Source of the DNA: an uncultured Elusimicrobiales bacterium
Lineage (GTDB): Bacteria > Elusimicrobiota > Elusimicrobia > Elusimicrobiales > Elusimicrobiaceae
Direction of reading: 5' to 3'
Assembly (NCBI GenBank): GCA_944327085.1
Contig: CALVGG010000005.1
Span: 80,030 to 144,029 of the forward strand
Length of the DNA: 64,000 nt
The notes beneath the pieces are model-generated. The model was given only the letters and a program-made list of their open reading frames with translations. It made no database searches and was not told the DNA's origin. The position numbers and the translations under genes are program-made. Positions 1 to 8,576 of this stretch are shown here, piece by piece. The first letter of the stretch is position 1. Every line of letters starts with the position of its first letter.

Positions 1-3000
1 CCCACCGGCCAGGAAAGCCCTTTAAGCCAGCTGGCGGAATGACCTTTTTTCAGCACACCCAGCGAGCCTAAAGATATGGCCGCCCCAGCACCCAAGAACG
101 CATACGACATACCCAACGAATAGGCCGGGACTTGCTTTTCCAAAATCAGCGGCCCGTTATCGTGTTCGTCGCTCTTCATTATATCCATTGCTCCGCTAAC
201 CACCACCGGCGGCACCGCCATACCTATATTGGCGGCGGAAAACACCGTGCGGGAAGTAGCTTTATACACGTCTTTAATGCGTTTTTGTTCTTTTAAGTCT
301 TTAGCGGCCTTTACAGCGTTTACCACTTCGTCCGAGCCCATATAGCGCGCCGTGGCCAAGTTTTGTAAAGACTGGAACACATTGGCCGTACCCAAGCCAA
401 GCAACGTGCCGCCGGCAATCAGTTTGCTCCAGTTCCAGGCGTCCATATTGCCGTTTTGATCTTTGTCAGCAGACAGCAACAACCCGCCGCCCGCAGCAGA
501 AGACAATAAGGAGTATTGCAGCATTTTGGTATAGCGCACTTTTTCATCCGCGCCGAACAGGTTTAAAATCGGCCCGGCTTTCCAACGCGCGATGAACGGA
601 GCCACCAACAACGCACCGCCGGTAAAGGTGGCAGTCAGGTTTTTCTTTTGATGGCTTTGATTTAAATTCCCGGCAGAAATATTGAACATATCGGCCGAAG
701 CCCACTGCTGCGCCGCCGGTTTTAACATTTGGTTGGTAGCCTTGTTGTAAGCGGCGGATTCAAAACCGGTAAGCATAAACGCGCCGGCCATCATGGGCAA
801 CATGGCACGGCGGCCCACCAATTTATAGGCGTTTAAAGATTCATCTTTTAAGGTCTTCCACACTTTGCCTTTGGCAAATTTAAAGCCTTTTTCGCGCCCG
901 ATGGTGCGGTTAATGCTGGAAAAATGCATAATGCCCAAAGCCGCCAAGGAGCCCGCTTCCAACACCGGGAAGGAAGAGGCAAATGTAGGCGGTTTAGAGG
1001 CAAAACCGTCGCCATTTTCGGAATATAAACCGCCAAATACCAGGGGCGGAACGAGCAGCGCCGCAGAGCCGATATTTTTGGCCAACATACTCTTTACCAG
1101 GCCCGTGCTGCCGCTGGCCTTACCAATCAGCGTGTTTAAGCTGGCGCGCAGCAAGGCGGAAGATAAGCCGATGGCGCCCGCAGAAATATACAACCAATTA
1201 TAACTGGGCAAGCCTTCAGGCCGTACGTTGGAAGTTTTATCTTGAGGGGTACTCCACACAAAACCGCCCATTAACGGGAATGCCAACCCGGCCGAAGAGA
1301 TAGCCAACGCCGCTTTGGTAATGCCCAAGGCACCCCAGCGTTTTACAAACGGGGTAAATACAGGGGCAAAGAAAGACGGAATAAACGGCAGGCCAAGCGT
1401 AATCCAAATTTTATCGGTTTCGCTGGCGCCATAAGGTTTGTTGCTGGGGTAGTATTCTTCCAAAGAGGCCAACAACCCGGTGGAGGCAGAGCTTAAGCTG
1501 AGCCCGGTGGCCACATACATACGCCACAAACCCGTTTTTTTGGCGTCCACCACTAAAGAAAGAGGTTCCGTTACTTTGCTGGTGCGAAGCGCATTGACCA
1601 AGTTCCCCGCCTCCCCTTTGGGAATACCAAAGAAGAACGGATTTTTAATGTTTACGGTTTTGTTGGCCTTATCCAAGAAAGAGAAACTGTTTTTGCCAAC
1701 CACCAGTTTGTCCACCCCTAAACCGCCCATATTAAAGAATTTGTCGGCCTTTACCATCATGGGTACGGCTTGCAAAGAGCCGTCATCCAAGCGGCGGTAC
1801 ACCTGCAATAAAGAGGAGAAACGTTCTTCTTTATCACCGGTGAGCATCACGCGGGAGGCAAGCAGGCGGTTGTCTTTAAGCATCAGGGCACGGGCTTTTT
1901 CTTCCGCGCCGCGGCGCCAGCTTTGCGGATACCAGGAAAATTTTTCCAGCCAATTCTGCATGTTGTTCCAGCCGCGCATAAGCAGGCCCTGCTTGGCATA
2001 GGGAGACATCGTAACCATTAACGGATCGGAAGCCCCTGTCACCGCATTGGCCAATTTGGGCAATTCCCCGGGGCGGGCAATAATTTTAAAGTTTTCCAAC
2101 TTAAAGGGCTTATCGGCCGCGTTAATCATGGAAAGGGTATATTCGCCCGTTTTTTCTTTGATAAAATCCACATGTTGATAGAACCGGTCAGACACACCGT
2201 TTAAACGCGGGTCCATCCGCAGGGTTAACGGCAGGGCCTGGGTGGAACCATCATCTAAACGCACAAAGGCGGCGCGGGCTTCATATTCCACAGACGGCTT
2301 ACGCGTAACGGCTGACTGCAAACTGCGGGCCGCTTTGGGAGCTTTGATAGAAAAGTCCCGGCGCAAATTCCAAGCCAAAGTTTCGGTAAGTTTTAATTTT
2401 TCAGCCGGATTTAAGAAAGTGCTTTCATTAAGTACAACCCCTACTTTTTTGCCCAAAATTTGGCGGTATACGGCATTACCGCGCAAAGCGTGGTAGGCAT
2501 CGTTCCCAAAAGGAACAAAGCTTAAAAAGCGGCGCAGATTGCGGTTGCGGTACATATAAGACTGGTCCGCCAGTTCAACCGCTTTATCCAACACCTGGCT
2601 GGTTTCTTTGGCAAAGCCTGTGCTTACGCCCGCCGTTTTTAAATTATGCAAAACGGCCGCCGTGTTTATTTTGCCGTTGGGCATTAAGCTTACCGTTTTG
2701 CTAAGTTCCTGCGGAACGGTAAACGCTTTATTGCCGCGGATAAAGCCGGCAAATTCAAACATAGCGCGCTGATTGGGCGTGATGGCAAAAGCATTGCCGC
2801 CGGCCGGAACAGCCGCATAAAGTTCTTTAAGCCATAAATTGCGGTACAAAGCGTCTTTACCAAAAAGACGGGTCTTAAAGGAAAAAGCCTCCCGCATAAA
2901 CTGCTCATTTACATTAGTGGCGGCCACATCTAAGCGCTGTTGGGCTTGGGCCGCCACACGGGAAGATGCCACTAAATTTTTGTCCAGCACAATTTTACCC

Positions 3001-5213
3001 GCTTCAAAACGGGCCGTGGACAAGGCCGAAGATACGGCCGTGCGGGTGCGGAACATATTGGAACCAAACTCGGCCGAGGCAAACATAGGAGCCTGTGCCC
3101 GGATAACACCCTCTAAGCGGGAAGCGATTTTGGCGTTTAAATTACGCGTCCAGTTAGGCCGGTGTATTTTAGACAATTCCGTCATTAAAGGGGCGGCATC
3201 GCCCAAGTTTTTAAAGCTGTTTAACACGCGGGTGCGCCCGGCCAGTTTACCCACAGAGGCCAACGCCCCGTTACCCAAAAGTTTCATCCAGCGGGCGGCT
3301 TTGGGCAGGTTGCGCACGATATCGGCCCCAAACCATACCAACATGGCCACATCACACGCGGCCGCGCCGATACCCCACCATTTGTTGCGGTCATAGGAGC
3401 TGCGTTTTAATACATAAATATTGTCGCCCTGTTTATAGGGTTTAATGTCATAGCCTTCTTTCACCTGTTTGCCTTTTACGGCCGCGGCAAACGCGGTGGA
3501 AAGTTTATTATCCAAGGCCATTTCTTCATCGGCGGTTAAATCCCCCATGGTATTTAAAAACAAATAGCGGGAGAATATGGCCGCCGGCGGCAAACCTGTG
3601 TTTTGGCTTAAAGCGGCCAGGGCCTGGCGGCTTTGGGCCACGGTGGAGGCGCCTTTTTGGGCTTCTTCTTTCGTAACGGTAATAACGCCCTTGCCGGCAC
3701 CCGCATTGCTGAAATACTGCCCGGCACGCGTAATAATATTAGAGGGAGTATATTTTTCTGCCCCGCTTTTACCGCTAAATAAAGCACCCGCTAAAAAGGG
3801 CAAAATGGTCTCACAATTAATAAAAAATTCATTGCCGCGGCGGGTTACCATACAACGGCCTACACCATAGTCTTGCAATACTTGCAGGCTGTCTTCGCTG
3901 CCTTCGGCCGCCAACATAAGGGCTAACTCTTCCCAGGCGTTGGAGTAGGTGTTGCCTTCCCCTTTAAATTGGGCCCGTTTAGAAACCTCGCCCAAATAAC
4001 GCTGGTTGCCGCCTAACTCATACTTGGCAAAATCGTGAAATTCAGAAAAAGACAACGGAAAAACGGTATTGTGTTCCTTTTGAACGGCGGAATGTAAAAT
4101 GCCGCCCACCGCTTTGGCCTCCCCCATAGACAACAAGGCCGAGGCACCGGCCAACAATACCGGGCCGGCCACGCCATTAATATTTAAATGGCGTTCTACA
4201 AATTCGCTCACTGCCATAGAGGCATCAAAACTGCCCTTGCCCACCATACCTAAGCCGGACATGGCAGAAAAGGCCCGCTCGCACGAATAGGCGGATTTGG
4301 GGTTTAAGCAGCCGTCATTGGCTTGCAAGTCTTTAATAAAAAGGTCGGTCAGCAGGTCTTGTTCGTCTTGGGTAAAAAAGCTTTCGCCTTTTAAAGTACG
4401 GTAAGACAACAAACGCGGCGCAATGGTAATTACATAAGAAAGCGCTTTTTGCGGGTGTTTGTTATATAAAGAAAGCAATTCTTGTTTTTTAGCCAAAATG
4501 GCCTGTTCGTTTTGTTCGTCCAGATTCTTTTGGAAAGAGGCAAAGCGGTCTTTGGCGCCCATTAAGGCGGAGCGTTCCTCCGCCGCCAGCTGCGCTAAGG
4601 ATTCCCGTTTCCAGGTGATTAATTTTTTGGTGTATTTAGAGGAAATGTCCTGTATTTCTTTTTCTATTTTTTGCAGGCGTTCCTGTTTTTTGGCAGCAGG
4701 CTCGGGTTCTTGCGGGGTGCTTTCCTGTATTCTTTGGGCTTTCAGGGCGGCAATTTTTTCATTAAATTGGGCAAGGGTTTTGTCATACTGGGAGGTAATA
4801 TAGTCCCGCGTGGCGGCGGCTTCTTTTTCAATGGCGGCTTTATCTTGTTTTACAAATGCATCAAAAGCGGGTTCTTTGGATTGGGTAGAAAATGAAAAAA
4901 GAGGGAAGAAAAAGTTTTTAATGGATTCTAATTGTTTTAAAACAGGGTCTTTCTGTATTCTTTCTTGATTAAAACGTTGGAGGGCGGCTTCAAGGTGGGC
5001 GGAGGAATAAACAAAAGTGTTGTCTCTGGCGGCGGTAGTTTTTTCTTTAATAATCTTTTCTAGTTCTTCTGAGGAAATATTTAGTTTATGTTTGGAAGCG
5101 GAAACAGCTTGGGCGGCGGCTTCACCGGTTAGGTTAAAAATCATTACTAGCGCTACAATCAAAGACACAAAACGGCGGGACAACTCTAATAAAGATACAG
5201 GTTGGTTTTTCAT
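1..5213 (-). CDS. Giant secreted/membrane protein with MFS-like C-terminal region (C-terminus beyond window)
   Basis: The frame stays open from the ATG at 5213 to the window edge (1,737 codons, incomplete). A good ribosome site (AAGGAT) lies 5-6 bases before the ATG. Residues 1-36 form a classic signal peptide: basic start, hydrophobic core, cleavage-like end EAAAQA. Residues about 40-220 are charged and coiled-coil-like (Glu/Lys/Gln rich). A long, mainly soluble middle has one hydrophobic stretch near the WWGIGAAACDVAMLVWFG segment. From about residue 1215 to the edge there are many hydrophobic segments rich in Gly/Ala, resembling an MFS-type transporter bundle with loops. I do not recognise a named family and the transporter reading is an inference. 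It is transcribed away from the prophage and lies just downstream of the stranded tRNA terminator. It could be an outer-surface or envelope protein typical of its phylum. Confidence 0.75.
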   Translation of the reverse strand, partial: MKNQPVSLLELSRRFVSLIVALVMIFNLTGEAAAQAVSASKHKLNISSEELEKIIKEKTTAARDNTFVYSSAHLEAALQRFNQERIQKDPVLKQLESIKNFFFPLFSFSTQSKEPAFDAFVKQDKAAIEKEAAATRDYITSQYDKTLAQFNEKIAALKAQRIQESTPQEPEPAAKKQERLQKIEKEIQDISSKYTKKLITWKRESLAQLAAEERSALMGAKDRFASFQKNLDEQNEQAILAKKQELLSLYNKHPQKALSYVITIAPRLLSYRTLKGESFFTQDEQDLLTDLFIKDLQANDGCLNPKSAYSCERAFSAMSGLGMVGKGSFDASMAVSEFVERHLNINGVAGPVLLAGASALLSMGEAKAVGGILHSAVQKEHNTVFPLSFSEFHDFAKYELGGNQRYLGEVSKRAQFKGEGNTYSNAWEELALMLAAEGSEDSLQVLQDYGVGRCMVTRRGNEFFINCETILPFLAGALFSGKSGAEKYTPSNIITRAGQYFSNAGAGKGVITVTKEEAQKGASTVAQSRQALAALSQNTGLPPAAIFSRYLFLNTMGDLTADEEMALDNKLSTAFAAAVKGKQVKEGYDIKPYKQGDNIYVLKRSSYDRNKWWGIGAAACDVAMLVWFGADIVRNLPKAARWMKLLGNGALASVGKLAGRTRVLNSFKNLGDAAPLMTELSKIHRPNWTRNLNAKIASRLEGVIRAQAPMFASAEFGSNMFRTRTAVSSALSTARFEAGKIVLDKNLVASSRVAAQAQQRLDVAATNVNEQFMREAFSFKTRLFGKDALYRNLWLKELYAAVPAGGNAFAITPNQRAMFEFAGFIRGNKAFTVPQELSKTVSLMPNGKINTAAVLHNLKTAGVSTGFAKETSQVLDKAVELADQSYMYRNRNLRRFLSFVPFGNDAYHALRGNAVYRQILGKKVGVVLNESTFLNPAEKLKLTETLAWNLRRDFSIKAPKAARSLQSAVTRKPSVEYEARAAFVRLDDGSTQALPLTLRMDPRLNGVSDRFYQHVDFIKEKTGEYTLSMINAADKPFKLENFKIIARPGELPKLANAVTGASDPLMVTMSPYAKQGLLMRGWNNMQNWLEKFSWYPQSWRRGAEEKARALMLKDNRLLASRVMLTGDKEERFSSLLQVYRRLDDGSLQAVPMMVKADKFFNMGGLGVDKLVVGKNSFSFLDKANKTVNIKNPFFFGIPKGEAGNLVNALRTSKVTEPLSLVVDAKKTGLWRMYVATGLSLSSASTGLLASLEEYYPSNKPYGASETDKIWITLGLPFIPSFFAPVFTPFVKRWGALGITKAALAISSAGLAFPLMGGFVWSTPQDKTSNVRPEGLPSYNWLYISAGAIGLSSALLRASLNTLIGKASGSTGLVKSMLAKNIGSAALLVPPLVFGGLYSENGDGFASKPPTFASSFPVLEAGSLAALGIMHFSSINRTIGREKGFKFAKGKVWKTLKDESLNAYKLVGRRAMLPMMAGAFMLTGFESAAYNKATNQMLKPAAQQWASADMFNISAGNLNQSHQKKNLTATFTGGALLVAPFIARWKAGPILNLFGADEKVRYTKMLQYSLLSSAAGGGLLLSADKDQNGNMDAWNWSKLIAGGTLLGLGTANVFQSLQNLATARYMGSDEVVNAVKAAKDLKEQKRIKDVYKATSRTVFSAANIGMAVPPVVVSGAMDIMKSDEHDNGPLILEKQVPAYSLGMSYAFLGAGAAISLGSLGVLKKGHSASWLKGLSWPV

Positions 5214-5342
5214 ATATATAATCCTTAGTTAAGAAATTATAAAACAGAAAGTTCCTTCTCTCTCAATTTTCCATTAAAACCTTTTTGAGCGCAAGAGCCA
5301 AAAGGCCTATTTTTGGTTTGGGCCCAAAATACCCCCGCAGAC

Positions 5343-5380
5343 AAAAAACCGGACAAACCCCGCCTAAGGGTTTCGTCCGG
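5343..5380 (-). terminator. Terminator of tRNA-Arg, displaced by the prophage
   Basis: On the minus strand a 12-13-bp stem with one bulge (arms 5368-5380 and 5349-5360, CCGGAC...GTCCGG) is followed by TTTTTT. It lies about 10 bases beyond the left copy of the attachment core. Before integration it would have followed the tRNA-Arg gene directly. It is now 23 kb away from that gene. Confidence 0.8.
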
Positions 5381-5389
5381 CACGGAAAA

Positions 5390-5408
5390 TTTGCCCCATA
5401 TGGGATTT
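5390..5408. repeat. Left attachment site core (19 bp)
   Basis: TTTGCCCCATATGGGATTT is identical to 28726-28744. Here it is followed by TTATTATAC instead of the tRNA body, so this is the displaced tRNA 3' end produced by integration. Confidence 0.9.
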
Positions 5409-5420
5409 TTATTATACAAA

Positions 5421-5468
5421 CTTTTTTCCCTATACAAAATATCCACCCTCCTTTTTTCCCTATACAAA
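5421..5468. repeat. Two 18-bp direct repeats next to the left att site
   Basis: CTTTTTTCCCTATACAAA occurs exactly at 5421-5438 and 5451-5468, a 30-bp period. A third partial TATACAAA lies at 5413-5420. Position just inside the left att core suggests arm-type integrase or excisionase binding sites; this is an inference. The interval 5214-5526 has no gene: it holds the host upstream region, the displaced terminator, the att core and these repeats. Confidence 0.6.
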
Positions 5469-5513
5469 CCCCCTAAACGATAGCAAAAATAAAAATGCTA
5501 AAAACAATAACGA

Positions 5514-5532
5514 TGTCAGCATTTTGTCAGCA
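5514..5532. repeat. Left copy of a terminal repeat shared by both prophage ends
   Basis: TGTCAGCATTTTGTCAGCA contains TGTCAGCA twice in direct orientation. The same motif, one T longer, lies at 28691-28710 beside the right att core. It overlaps the stop codon of the NrdD-like gene. Probably an arm-type recombinase site. Confidence 0.6.
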
Positions 5533-5706
5533 TGTACACTTAAAATTTTTCCGCATGGCGTATTCCTCTTTTTTGCCTTTGTTCCAACCCTGCACAGGGC
5601 GCAAATATCCTACCACCCGGGAGTATACTTCACACTTGGTGCCATGTACGTTTTTCAATTCTTCACGCAAAACGGCCAACTTGGCCAAGATTTTTTCTTT
5701 AGACAT
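5527..5706 (-). CDS. Stand-alone NrdD-like peptide (anaerobic ribonucleotide reductase C-terminal type)
   Basis: A 59-residue protein starting at the ATG at 5706, preceded by GGGAGGGG. An N-terminal helix (MSKEKILAKLAVLREELKN) leads into the conserved core EVYSRVVGYLRPVQGWNKGK and EEYAMRKNF. That core is the signature of the C-terminal part of class III reductases and of many free-standing small proteins annotated as NrdD. There is no catalytic barrel, so this is not an enzyme by itself. Possible roles are a regulator, an accessory subunit or a repair piece for a host reductase. It is the last gene of the phage lysis run, 16 bases after the o-spanin, and ends inside the terminal repeat at 5514-5532. 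The C-terminus KCTC is rich in cysteine. Confidence 0.75.
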   Translation of the reverse strand: MSKEKILAKLAVLREELKNVHGTKCEVYSRVVGYLRPVQGWNKGKKEEYAMRKNFKCTC

Positions 5707-5722
5707 CGTACCCCTCCCAATA

Positions 5723-5917
5723 TTAATACTCGCACGCCTCTTTGAAACTGTTTAAGGCGCGTAAATTCTGCAAGTTAAGGCTTTCAATACCCTGGTCCTG
5801 GAAGTCAAACTGTATGCGGCATACGGCCGCCGGCGAAGTTACAGCCCTACTTGCGCAACCGTTCAAGCAGCTCAGTGCGCTCACGGCTAGCATTAGCACG
5901 AATAATTTTATCCACAT
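5723..5917 (-). CDS. o-spanin (Rz1-like lipoprotein)
   Basis: A 64-residue protein. I chose the ATG at 5917 because AAAGGA precedes it and because it places a lipoprotein signal peptide at the N-terminus (MWIKLFVLMLAVSALSCLNGC). The lipobox is LNGC, followed by ASRAVTSPAAV. The first 71 bases overlap the end of the Rz-like gene in another frame, the classical Rz/Rz1 arrangement. In known phages the outer-membrane lipoprotein pairs with the inner-membrane i-spanin to fuse the two membranes at the last step of lysis. That role implies a Gram-negative host envelope. Confidence 0.75.
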   Translation of the reverse strand: MWIKLFVLMLAVSALSCLNGCASRAVTSPAAVCRIQFDFQDQGIESLNLQNLRALNSFKEACEY

Positions 5918-6041
5918 GCTCACTATCCTTTGCCTGTTTATCAAAAACGGCGTTTTCTGCAGCTTTGCGGCCGGAGCGGTATAGTACCGCCCCGAACACC
6001 GCCAAAGCCACAAGCCCAGCAAAAATAACCGCGTATATCAT
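5847..6041 (-). CDS. i-spanin (Rz-like)
   Basis: A 64-residue protein. Residues about 2-20 form an N-terminal membrane anchor (IYAVIFAGLVALAVFGAVLY), followed by a highly charged helix ending ERTELLERLRK. It is much shorter than lambda Rz but has the same topology: N-in, with a periplasmic coiled coil. It lies 3 bases after the putative holin gene, and the o-spanin gene starts inside it. Assignment rests on topology and the overlapping partner rather than on sequence similarity. Confidence 0.7.
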   Translation of the reverse strand: MIYAVIFAGLVALAVFGAVLYRSGRKAAENAVFDKQAKDSEHVDKIIRANASRERTELLERLRK

Positions 6042-6044
6042 GTG

Positions 6045-6368
6045 TTATTCCTGTTTGGGGGGTTGGGTTACTTGCGTATTTGTGTTATCAGCCCCAGCCT
6101 GGGGTAATTGAAAGCCGGTCTTTTTGGCAAACACTGCAGCCGCTGGAGCAAAACACGGGCCCCAGTCGGTAAGCACGTCATACGTTTTGGCCAAAAAGGT
6201 ATCGTCTTTATCCGTCTTGGTTAGTTTAGCAATAGCCAATACTACCGGTTGCAATATCATAAGCACCACATAAAGGCCGCCTATTACAACCAGCGCCCAC
6301 ATAAGCCAGGGGGCTTTATCAGCCAGCCCGGCTATAAACGTTACTACCTGTGTTACTAACTCTATCAT
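6045..6368 (-). CDS. Small phage membrane protein, holin candidate
   Basis: A 107-residue protein. One or two hydrophobic segments lie in residues 5-48 (VTQVVTFIAGLA, then APWLMWALVVIGGLYVVLMI). A charged stretch with KTDKDD follows, then a Pro/Gln/Thr-rich tail. It sits between the endolysin and the spanins and starts two bases after the endolysin stop. This position and topology suggest a holin or lysis regulator. I do not recognise a specific family. Confidence 0.6.
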   Translation of the reverse strand: MIELVTQVVTFIAGLADKAPWLMWALVVIGGLYVVLMILQPVVLAIAKLTKTDKDDTFLAKTYDVLTDWGPCFAPAAAVFAKKTGFQLPQAGADNTNTQVTQPPKQE

Positions 6369-6370
6369 GG

Positions 6371-6760
6371 TTACTCCTCCTTTATCTCAATATGGGGGCA
6401 GTCTTTTAAGCGTTTAAACTCACCGCCCCATACAAAATTACTCATTATTTCCCCACGTTCTCTCAGTACCCGCGCTATGGCATCAAACCGAAGCCACATC
6501 TCTTTAAATCGCTCCAGGTTGTTCCAGTCTATCGGGTACGGCGCCAAATCCACCGCGTGGCTGGGCACCCGGTTATGTGCGCTTTGTGGGTAATGGGCAA
6601 AGCTTCGGCCGGCTTTATAGGCCGCTTCTTGTTCTTCCTTGGTGCGCCGGCCGCAAAGCACGCTTACGTCCATTTGCTTAATAAGTTCCCGGCATACGGC
6701 CACAATATCCGGGTGGCAGGTAAGCAAACGTTCTTCACTAATTTTGCTGAATTTAGGCAT
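6371..6760 (-). CDS. Endolysin, M15-family L-Ala-D-Glu peptidase
   Basis: A 129-residue single-domain enzyme of the VanY/T5-Lys type. It cuts the peptide stem of peptidoglycan. The zinc-site pattern is visible: SAH at 60-62 with His62, AVD at 69-71 with Asp71, and the final CPHIEI with His123. WGGEF at 111-115 is the usual pocket motif. Length is normal for phage M15C endolysins. There is no signal peptide, so export across the inner membrane would depend on a holin. It overlaps the upstream small membrane gene by one base and the holin candidate follows. Confidence 0.85.
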   Translation of the reverse strand: MPKFSKISEERLLTCHPDIVAVCRELIKQMDVSVLCGRRTKEEQEAAYKAGRSFAHYPQSAHNRVPSHAVDLAPYPIDWNNLERFKEMWLRFDAIARVLRERGEIMSNFVWGGEFKRLKDCPHIEIKEE

Positions 6761-6990
6761 TATTCACCTCCCGCATGGCGCTGCATAATAAACCCTTTAA
6801 TGGTTTTTACGTCGTCTAAAATAATGTCTATCTTAACGCCGCTTTCCGTTAGGCGCCGTTCGTGCTCTTTTACGGTGGCTTCCAGCTTTTCCACCCGCGG
6901 CGGAAGGCCGTACATGGTAAAACACCAAAACAACACCGCCCCGGCCGCTCCGGCTATATACAGCCAGGCTTTTATTTTTTCGGGGTTCAT
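6760..6990 (-). CDS. Small anchored coiled-coil protein of the lysis cassette
   Basis: A 76-residue protein. One transmembrane helix (residues about 9-27, AWLYIAGAAGAVLFWCFTMYG) is followed by a heptad-like charged helix (RVEKLEATVKEHERRLTESG). The layout resembles XhlA/holin-associated proteins and T7 gp17.5-type type II holins, but there is no firm family match. It overlaps the tail protein upstream by 4 bases (ATGA) and the endolysin downstream by one base, so it is translated with them. Confidence 0.6.
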   Translation of the reverse strand: MNPEKIKAWLYIAGAAGAVLFWCFTMYGLPPRVEKLEATVKEHERRLTESGVKIDIILDDVKTIKGFIMQRHAGGE

Positions 6991-8564
6991 TGTTCCCCCT
7001 CGGCGGCTTTAAGTTCTATATACTTGGTTTCCAAGTCATAATATCCGGCTTCCACTCGGTCTGTCGGAAAAGAATTGGGTAGAATTTCTGTCGTTTTTTC
7101 ATTAACCGTGCGCACTTGCCCCAAGAATTTAACACCGCTTACCGGATAAGCAGCTTCTTGCTTAAAAGACTTCCAAGCATAACTATCGTCACTAAAACGC
7201 ACTTCAATTACTCCGCCGGAAGGTGTCTGCCAAGGGCTAAAAAAGAAATTAAGAGCGCTATTCCAATTCCAAGTATTCACAACGGCGGCAGTATAGTTAA
7301 ACTTTTTGGTTAAGGTATGCGCGGCCGCATCATATACAATTTCACTTAAGCTATGAGCGGGTGGGAATAGCTGCCATTTATTTTCCCCAACCGATAATAT
7401 GGGAAAACCTAAACAACCGCTTAAGAAATACGCCGTATCAGCTGAAGCGGGAGAATTTGAATTGAAACATTGCGGCAATTCTATTTCCAGCACGTTGTAA
7501 TTGTTCATTAATTCCAACACCTGCAGTTTGGGGCGGGTTATTCTATCCGGTAATTGTACGGAGCTATCGGGCACACAATTAATTAAAATGTTGGCTTGGT
7601 GGAAGAAAAACCCCCGTTTGGGACCCAAACTTTTGGTAACAGAGGTTATAACGTCCTCCGTAACGGTGTAAACGTCCTCATATAAGTTCTTTACTGTTCT
7701 ATCATCATAAGAGCCTTTTCCTAAAGTAAATACCCTGTTGTTTTTTTCGTCAAACATACTGTCAATGACATCGTAACCGTCGCTTCCGCGTAACGTGCAA
7801 AACTGCTCCGGGTTGTCTACTTTGGCCAAGCGCACATCGTTCCAGCCGTTATACCAGGCAAACAAACTGCGGTCGTTAGAAATACTGGCAGCGGGCATGT
7901 TGCTATAAACGCTTATCCCGCTTATGGCTTTTACAAAAGTAAGCGCCGGCGTTTGGTAGTTAACGTCGTAAATTTCAAAGGTGGTGCCGCCCGTCCAGGC
8001 AATAAGGGTGTTCCCGTCCCGGCTGCGGCCCAGCCATACTTCACCGCTAGGCGCGGTTTGAAAGTTTACCTGCGCCACTTGGGCTTGGCAGGCAGCTTCT
8101 ATATTTTCATACTTTCCGGGCGGAATTAAGAATAAAGTGGGGCCGGCGGCTACGGCCACATAGCCGTCATTTAAAAAACGGAAATTAAAAGGGCTTCTTT
8201 CCCCGGATATACCCACCATGCTGGCATCCAACACAATAGGGCCCAATATATTTTGTTTTTCGTTCTCTATCACCAGGTTGTTTAATTTGTCCGCCATGGA
8301 AATTAAACTATCCTGCGGGGTAGAGGGCGCGCCTTTTTCCGTAAGCCGCTGGGCCAGGGCGTTTTTACCCAGGCTTACGGCTGTTTGTAATTCTGCCAGG
8401 GCTCCGGTTTCCAAAGTGCTGGCCACAGTTTTGGAAATTAAATCTAAGCTGGTCCGTTGGGCTTCTTGTGCCCCCGGCATTTGCGTTGCAAACTGGGCCG
8501 TAGGTGATAAAGAAGAAACCGGCTCTAAATCGTTAATTTCTTTTAATTTTTTTTCATCCGCCAT
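6987..8564 (-). CDS. Phage tail fibre / receptor-binding protein
   Basis: A 525-residue protein without a membrane segment. The N-terminal 110 residues are helical and low in aromatics. The remainder is rich in short beta-strand repeats with aspartate and tryptophan (for example VWLGRSRDGNTLIAW, ASISNDRSLFAWYNG, RVFTLGKGSYDD), as in beta-propeller-like or other repetitive beta folds. It stands between the T7-like fibre and the lysis genes. The inferred role is host recognition. The specific family is not recognised. Its stop overlaps the next start. Confidence 0.6.
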   Translation of the reverse strand: MADEKKLKEINDLEPVSSLSPTAQFATQMPGAQEAQRTSLDLISKTVASTLETGALAELQTAVSLGKNALAQRLTEKGAPSTPQDSLISMADKLNNLVIENEKQNILGPIVLDASMVGISGERSPFNFRFLNDGYVAVAAGPTLFLIPPGKYENIEAACQAQVAQVNFQTAPSGEVWLGRSRDGNTLIAWTGGTTFEIYDVNYQTPALTFVKAISGISVYSNMPAASISNDRSLFAWYNGWNDVRLAKVDNPEQFCTLRGSDGYDVIDSMFDEKNNRVFTLGKGSYDDRTVKNLYEDVYTVTEDVITSVTKSLGPKRGFFFHQANILINCVPDSSVQLPDRITRPKLQVLELMNNYNVLEIELPQCFNSNSPASADTAYFLSGCLGFPILSVGENKWQLFPPAHSLSEIVYDAAAHTLTKKFNYTAAVVNTWNWNSALNFFFSPWQTPSGGVIEVRFSDDSYAWKSFKQEAAYPVSGVKFLGQVRTVNEKTTEILPNSFPTDRVEAGYYDLETKYIELKAAEGEQ

Positions 8565-8576
8565 AAAATAAGCCTC

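Noticed and set aside
5237..5467. Minus-strand frame of 76 codons over the displaced terminator and left att core
   Set aside because: It runs through the terminator hairpin, att core and direct repeats; composition is non-coding.
5495..5755. Plus-strand frame of 86 codons at the left prophage end
   Set aside because: It is antisense to the NrdD-like gene and spanin end, has no ribosome site, and shows no family pattern.
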